DNA of 9,407 nucleotides, taken from assembly GCA_003164415.1 (NCBI GenBank), contig PLTK01000065.1, forward strand, positions 730 to 10,136. Reading direction: 5' to 3'. Shown here one piece after another: positions 6,844 through 9,407 of this stretch. The stretch's first letter is position 1, and every line of letters begins with the position of its first letter. Source of the DNA: Methanobacterium sp. (lineage in GTDB: Archaea; Methanobacteriota; Methanobacteria; Methanobacteriales; Methanobacteriaceae). The notes under the pieces are model-generated. The model ran no database searches. It saw only the letters and a program-made list of their open reading frames with translations, and was not told the origin of the DNA. Made by a program: the position numbers and the translations under genes.

Positions 6844-7959
6844 TTATATCAATTTATTATAAAGTTTTTCGGTGTTTTCTGCAATTTCTGCCCAAGTATA
6901 TTTATCAATCACAAGTTTTCTTCCATTAATCCCCATAATCTCAGGATTGGTACATTCTAAAATTTTAATAATGGCCTCTGAAAGTTTATCAACATCTTTT
7001 GGAGGCACAATAATGCCAGATTTGCTCTTTTTAACATCATCCGCTACACCAACAATTTCAGTACTGATTACGGGTGTTTGACAAGCCATAGCTTCTAAAA
7101 CAACGATACCAAAACCTTCTTGTTTTGATGAGATTGATGGAAGTATAAAAATACTGGATCTGCTGTAATAATTTACAATTTTCTCGTTGGAAATGAATCC
7201 ATGAAATTCAACATTATCTACAAGGTTATAATCAACAACCATTTTACTATAATATTCTAATAAAGAACCTTCACCGCCAACAATTAATTTCACATCCGGA
7301 ATAACCTTTTTGACCAAAATTATTGCTTTTAAAAGGTAGTCAAGACCTTTATATCTATGAAATTCATCTAGAAGGCTCAGGAAAAATAATGTATTTTTTT
7401 GTTTTGTAATATTTTGAGGTTTAAATTTATCAACATCAACACCATTTGGTATGACTTCTATTTTATCCTCAAATTTTTCTAAATAGAGACTGTACTTGAT
7501 GTAATTTGGCTGTGTTATAATTATTTTCTCTGCATTGTTTAATAGAGATTTAAGGGCTGTTGCATTATAGAAATTAGCTATATGATTTGCAATTCCGGTT
7601 CCTATTATATCGTTATGATACGTTACAACTAATGGTTTGCCCTTAATTTTAGATATTATATTACTCCAATCAGCACACCATGGGGTTGGAATATGGGTAT
7701 GTATGATATCAAAATCTTCACGGGACAGTGATAATGGAAATCCCGGTGTAATATTAGTGTTGGCAATTTTAGCAATATAACCAAGTCTTTTAATTTTAAT
7801 CCCATCGACAATGTCTTCCTTTTTAGATGGTGGTTCGTTGGCACATATTACCTTAACCTCATTACCCAGTTTAACCAGTTCCTTTGACATGTAATAAACA
7901 TAATTCTCCACGCCACCTGTGAACGGATAGAACCTTACCGGTGTTTGAACGATCTTCAT
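6844..7959 (-). CDS. GT4-family glycosyltransferase, complete
   Basis: This complete 371-residue GT4 (GT-B, retaining) glycosyltransferase is of normal length for the family. The N-terminal acceptor domain has GGVENYVYYMSKEL (15-28), IIHTHIPTPW (85-94) and VVTYHND (111-117). The linker IPNGVDVDKFKP (170-181) leads into the donor domain, with the phosphate-contacting HRYKGLDYLLKA (201-212), VGGEGSL (227-233) and E281-GFG-x4-E289. The usual ACGTPV is ACQTPV here (Gln 294), a minor oddity next to the donor site. ATG 7959 lies immediately before the conserved MKIVQTPVRFYPFTGG opening, so the start is convincing; a weak AGGAA lies about nine bases upstream. It probably adds one sugar to a lipid-linked glycan on the cytoplasmic face. 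Its closest relative in the window appears to be the upstream minus-strand GT4 gene. Substrate unknown. Confidence 0.93.
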   Translation of the reverse strand: MKIVQTPVRFYPFTGGVENYVYYMSKELVKLGNEVKVICANEPPSKKEDIVDGIKIKRLGYIAKIANTNITPGFPLSLSREDFDIIHTHIPTPWCADWSNIISKIKGKPLVVTYHNDIIGTGIANHIANFYNATALKSLLNNAEKIIITQPNYIKYSLYLEKFEDKIEVIPNGVDVDKFKPQNITKQKNTLFFLSLLDEFHRYKGLDYLLKAIILVKKVIPDVKLIVGGEGSLLEYYSKMVVDYNLVDNVEFHGFISNEKIVNYYSRSSIFILPSISSKQEGFGIVVLEAMACQTPVISTEIVGVADDVKKSKSGIIVPPKDVDKLSEAIIKILECTNPEIMGINGRKLVIDKYTWAEIAENTEKLYNKLI

Positions 7960-8023
7960 AATAAATAATTCCTATAATTTTTTAAGTTTCAAAGATATTT
8001 ACGATTAAAAATTCATATTAACA

Positions 8024-8032
8024 ATTATATAT
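8024..8032 (-). promoter_or_regulatory. Candidate TATA box for the complete minus-strand GT4 gene
   Basis: On the minus strand ATATATAAT lies about 65 bases before ATG 7959, allowing a leader of about 40 bases. The surrounding 357-base gap is very AT-rich, so chance matches are likely and the call is tentative. Confidence 0.35.
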
Positions 8033-8145
8033 TGTTTATTTGTTGGTTGATACTATTAAATACAGATAAATTCCTGTAATATATTCTTATGATGATAAAT
8101 AAGACTACAAAATAAATTAATACTTATCTATTACATATTCTACAA

Positions 8146-8310
8146 TATCTGGGTAAAATAATTCAATCAAATTAAACCCAATATATGTTAAATTTTAATT
8201 CAATTTCTTTTTTTTATGAATATCTATTATAATAACTAATATAAAACCCACAATTAAAGATGGATATTATCACAGTATCTGGGTTTAAATAACTCTTTTA
8301 CTGGGTTTAA
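8146..8310. repeat. Short TGGGTTTAA repeats in the 357-base intergenic gap
   Basis: The gap 7960-8316 contains no credible gene, but it is not featureless. TATCTGGGT occurs at 8146-8154 and 8276-8284. TGGGTTTAA occurs at 8280-8288 and 8302-8310, and its reverse complement TTAAACCCA lies at 8172-8180. A further AAACCCA is at 8244-8250. These G/C triplets stand out in otherwise almost pure A/T sequence. They could be regulator binding sites for the downstream minus-strand gene or part of the 3' region of the upstream one. The inverted copies are too far apart (about 100 bases) and too short to be a convincing hairpin. Confidence 0.4.
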
Positions 8311-8314
8311 AAAA
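8309..8314 (-). terminator. Candidate T-run terminator after the right-edge GT4 gene
   Basis: On the minus strand six T residues begin two bases after the TAA stop of the right-edge glycosyltransferase. This fits archaeal T-run termination and, with the long gap that follows, suggests that the next minus-strand gene has its own promoter. There is no clear stem-loop. Confidence 0.4.
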
Positions 8315-8316
8315 TA

Positions 8317-9407
8317 TTATATTATTGATCTATAAACCTTTTCAAGGGAATCAACAATAATTTCCCAATCATATCCGCGGGACATCTCAATACATTTATC
8401 TCTAAATTCATTGTGGGGGTCAATTGATTTAATTATCTGACTTGCCATGTCTTCTGCTTCTAATTGTATTTTAAAACCATTCATACCGTCAACCACCAGA
8501 TCGGCAGCAGCATTCATGTGATGATTAACTGTTACAACGGGAATTCCACATGCATTGGCCTCAATAACAACCATTCCAAAGCCTTCTCTTGTTGATGGAA
8601 GTACAAATACCCTGGATGATTTCAGATGTCCGATAAGATCATCATAATTTTCCATAAACCCCTTAAAGATGATACTATTCTCTATTTCAAGTTCTTTAAC
8701 TAATTGTTTGAGTTTATCTTCTTCAGGGCCTTCTCCAATAATAATACATTTAATCTCTGGAAATTTTCTCTTTACAATATCCATGGAATTAATCAGTACA
8801 TCGACGTTTTTTTCTTTAATTAATCTACCAGCAAATATTACATCTGATACTTCTGCAGATTTTTTAACTTTCTGTATATCATTAAAATCAATTCCAGGCG
8901 GGATTACAGTTGATCTTTCAGATTTTTTTATTTGTTTTAAATCTTTTTTTGTTTTATAAGAAATTGATATAAAGTTATCTGTTAAACTGAGCATCAATCT
9001 TTCAATGATTATACCAAATATCCCCAGTTTACCAAGATATTCATACCAGAAATCACCCCATACTTCTAGTAAAGTAATTATCAGTCTAGATTTTCCCAGC
9101 ACCGAATGTATTTTAGCTGTGAAACATGAGAAGAATGGAAATCCTTGGCAGTCAACTACATCATAAGTATCTTTAAATAATGGTTTTAAAAGTTTTAAAC
9201 TGAATATAATTGCTTCTTTAATTGATCTTCTATTATCAGAGTACAATTCAATAGGATCAGAGACTCCATGAAGTTTGATACCTTCCATTACAATATCGGT
9301 ATGGTCGTTTTCAGTCCACCACCATCCTATTGAATACCAGTGCACTTCATGTCCACGTAAAGCAAGTCTTTTGGCTAGTTCATATACTCTTTTTTCAGCC
9401 CCACCCT
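8317..9407 (-). CDS. GT4-family glycosyltransferase, start lies beyond the right edge
   Basis: This GT4 glycosyltransferase is cut at its N-terminus by the window edge. GTG 9345 could be mistaken for a start, but the frame stays open to base 9407 and encodes GGAEKRVYELAKRL and RGHEVHW, the conserved first helix and second strand of GT4 enzymes. The true start should lie only about 10-20 codons outside. About 362 residues are visible. Numbered from GTG 9345, they include VVDCQGFPFF (63-72), VIPPGID (147-153), FAGRLIKEKNVDVLI (171-185, with the Arg/Lys phosphate contacts), IIGEGPEEDKL (202-212) and E254-GFG-x4-E262. The usual EAMACG is EANACG here. The active-site residues of the donor domain are intact. 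It is followed by a T-run and a 357-base gap before the next minus-strand glycosyltransferase. The sugar and acceptor are unknown. Confidence 0.92.
   Translation of the reverse strand, partial: GGAEKRVYELAKRLALRGHEVHWYSIGWWWTENDHTDIVMEGIKLHGVSDPIELYSDNRRSIKEAIIFSLKLLKPLFKDTYDVVDCQGFPFFSCFTAKIHSVLGKSRLIITLLEVWGDFWYEYLGKLGIFGIIIERLMLSLTDNFISISYKTKKDLKQIKKSERSTVIPPGIDFNDIQKVKKSAEVSDVIFAGRLIKEKNVDVLINSMDIVKRKFPEIKCIIIGEGPEEDKLKQLVKELEIENSIIFKGFMENYDDLIGHLKSSRVFVLPSTREGFGMVVIEANACGIPVVTVNHHMNAAADLVVDGMNGFKIQLEAEDMASQIIKSIDPHNEFRDKCIEMSRGYDWEIIVDSLEKVYRSII

Noticed and set aside
8260..8292. Tiny ATG frame of about 10 codons in the long intergenic gap
   Set aside because: It is too short, has no good ribosome binding site, and overlaps the repeat words; nothing supports translation.
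7960..8316. Possible CRISPR array or structured RNA in the AT-rich gap
   Set aside because: The repeated words are only 9 bases, irregularly spaced and partly inverted, with no conserved spacer length. No tRNA-like or riboswitch-like structure could be read.
8669..8959. 96-codon plus-strand frame inside the right-edge GT4 gene
   Set aside because: It is serine/leucine-rich shadow coding opposite conserved GT4 motifs, with no domain.

Overview
The window is a surface-polysaccharide or glycoprotein-glycan biosynthesis locus, most likely from an archaeon of the Methanobacteriales (Methanobacterium-like). This is inferred from roughly one-third G+C by eye, strong GGAGG-type ribosome binding sites, TATA-like boxes (for example TTTATATAAA) upstream of several genes, and a large membrane protein that resembles the archaeal DUF2206 family. 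The assignment comes from reading alone; no database search was possible. No RNA gene, mobile element, CRISPR array or toxin/defence system is visible.

Layout. Plus strand (1-4458): the 3' part of a GT4 glycosyltransferase cut by the left edge; a GDP-mannose 4,6-dehydratase-like nucleotide-sugar enzyme, best started at TTG 1039; a GT2 glycosyltransferase 29 bases behind it; and, after a 184-base gap, a compact GT-B (GT4-like) glycosyltransferase. Minus strand (9407-4483): a GT4 glycosyltransferase cut by the right edge, a complete GT4 glycosyltransferase, and a 721-residue polytopic membrane protein. The two blocks converge with a 24-base gap at 4459-4482.

How they may work together (inference). 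The dehydratase-like enzyme would make a 6-deoxy-hexose nucleotide precursor. The GT2 enzyme resembles the rhamnosyltransferase-type enzymes that use such donors. The four GT-B enzymes would add further sugars on the cytoplasmic face of the membrane. The polytopic protein, with a GT-C-like charged motif in an outside loop and a soluble C-terminal domain, could act on the outer face as a lipid-sugar-dependent transferase or polymerase. No flippase, ABC exporter or oligosaccharyltransferase is in view.

The main corrections a reader needs are the TTG start of the dehydratase-like gene and the fact that both edge genes are partial; in particular GTG 9345 is an internal codon. I see no clearly new system. 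The best candidates for novelty are the enlarged dehydratase-like enzyme, the uncharacterised membrane protein, and two small families of intergenic repeats.
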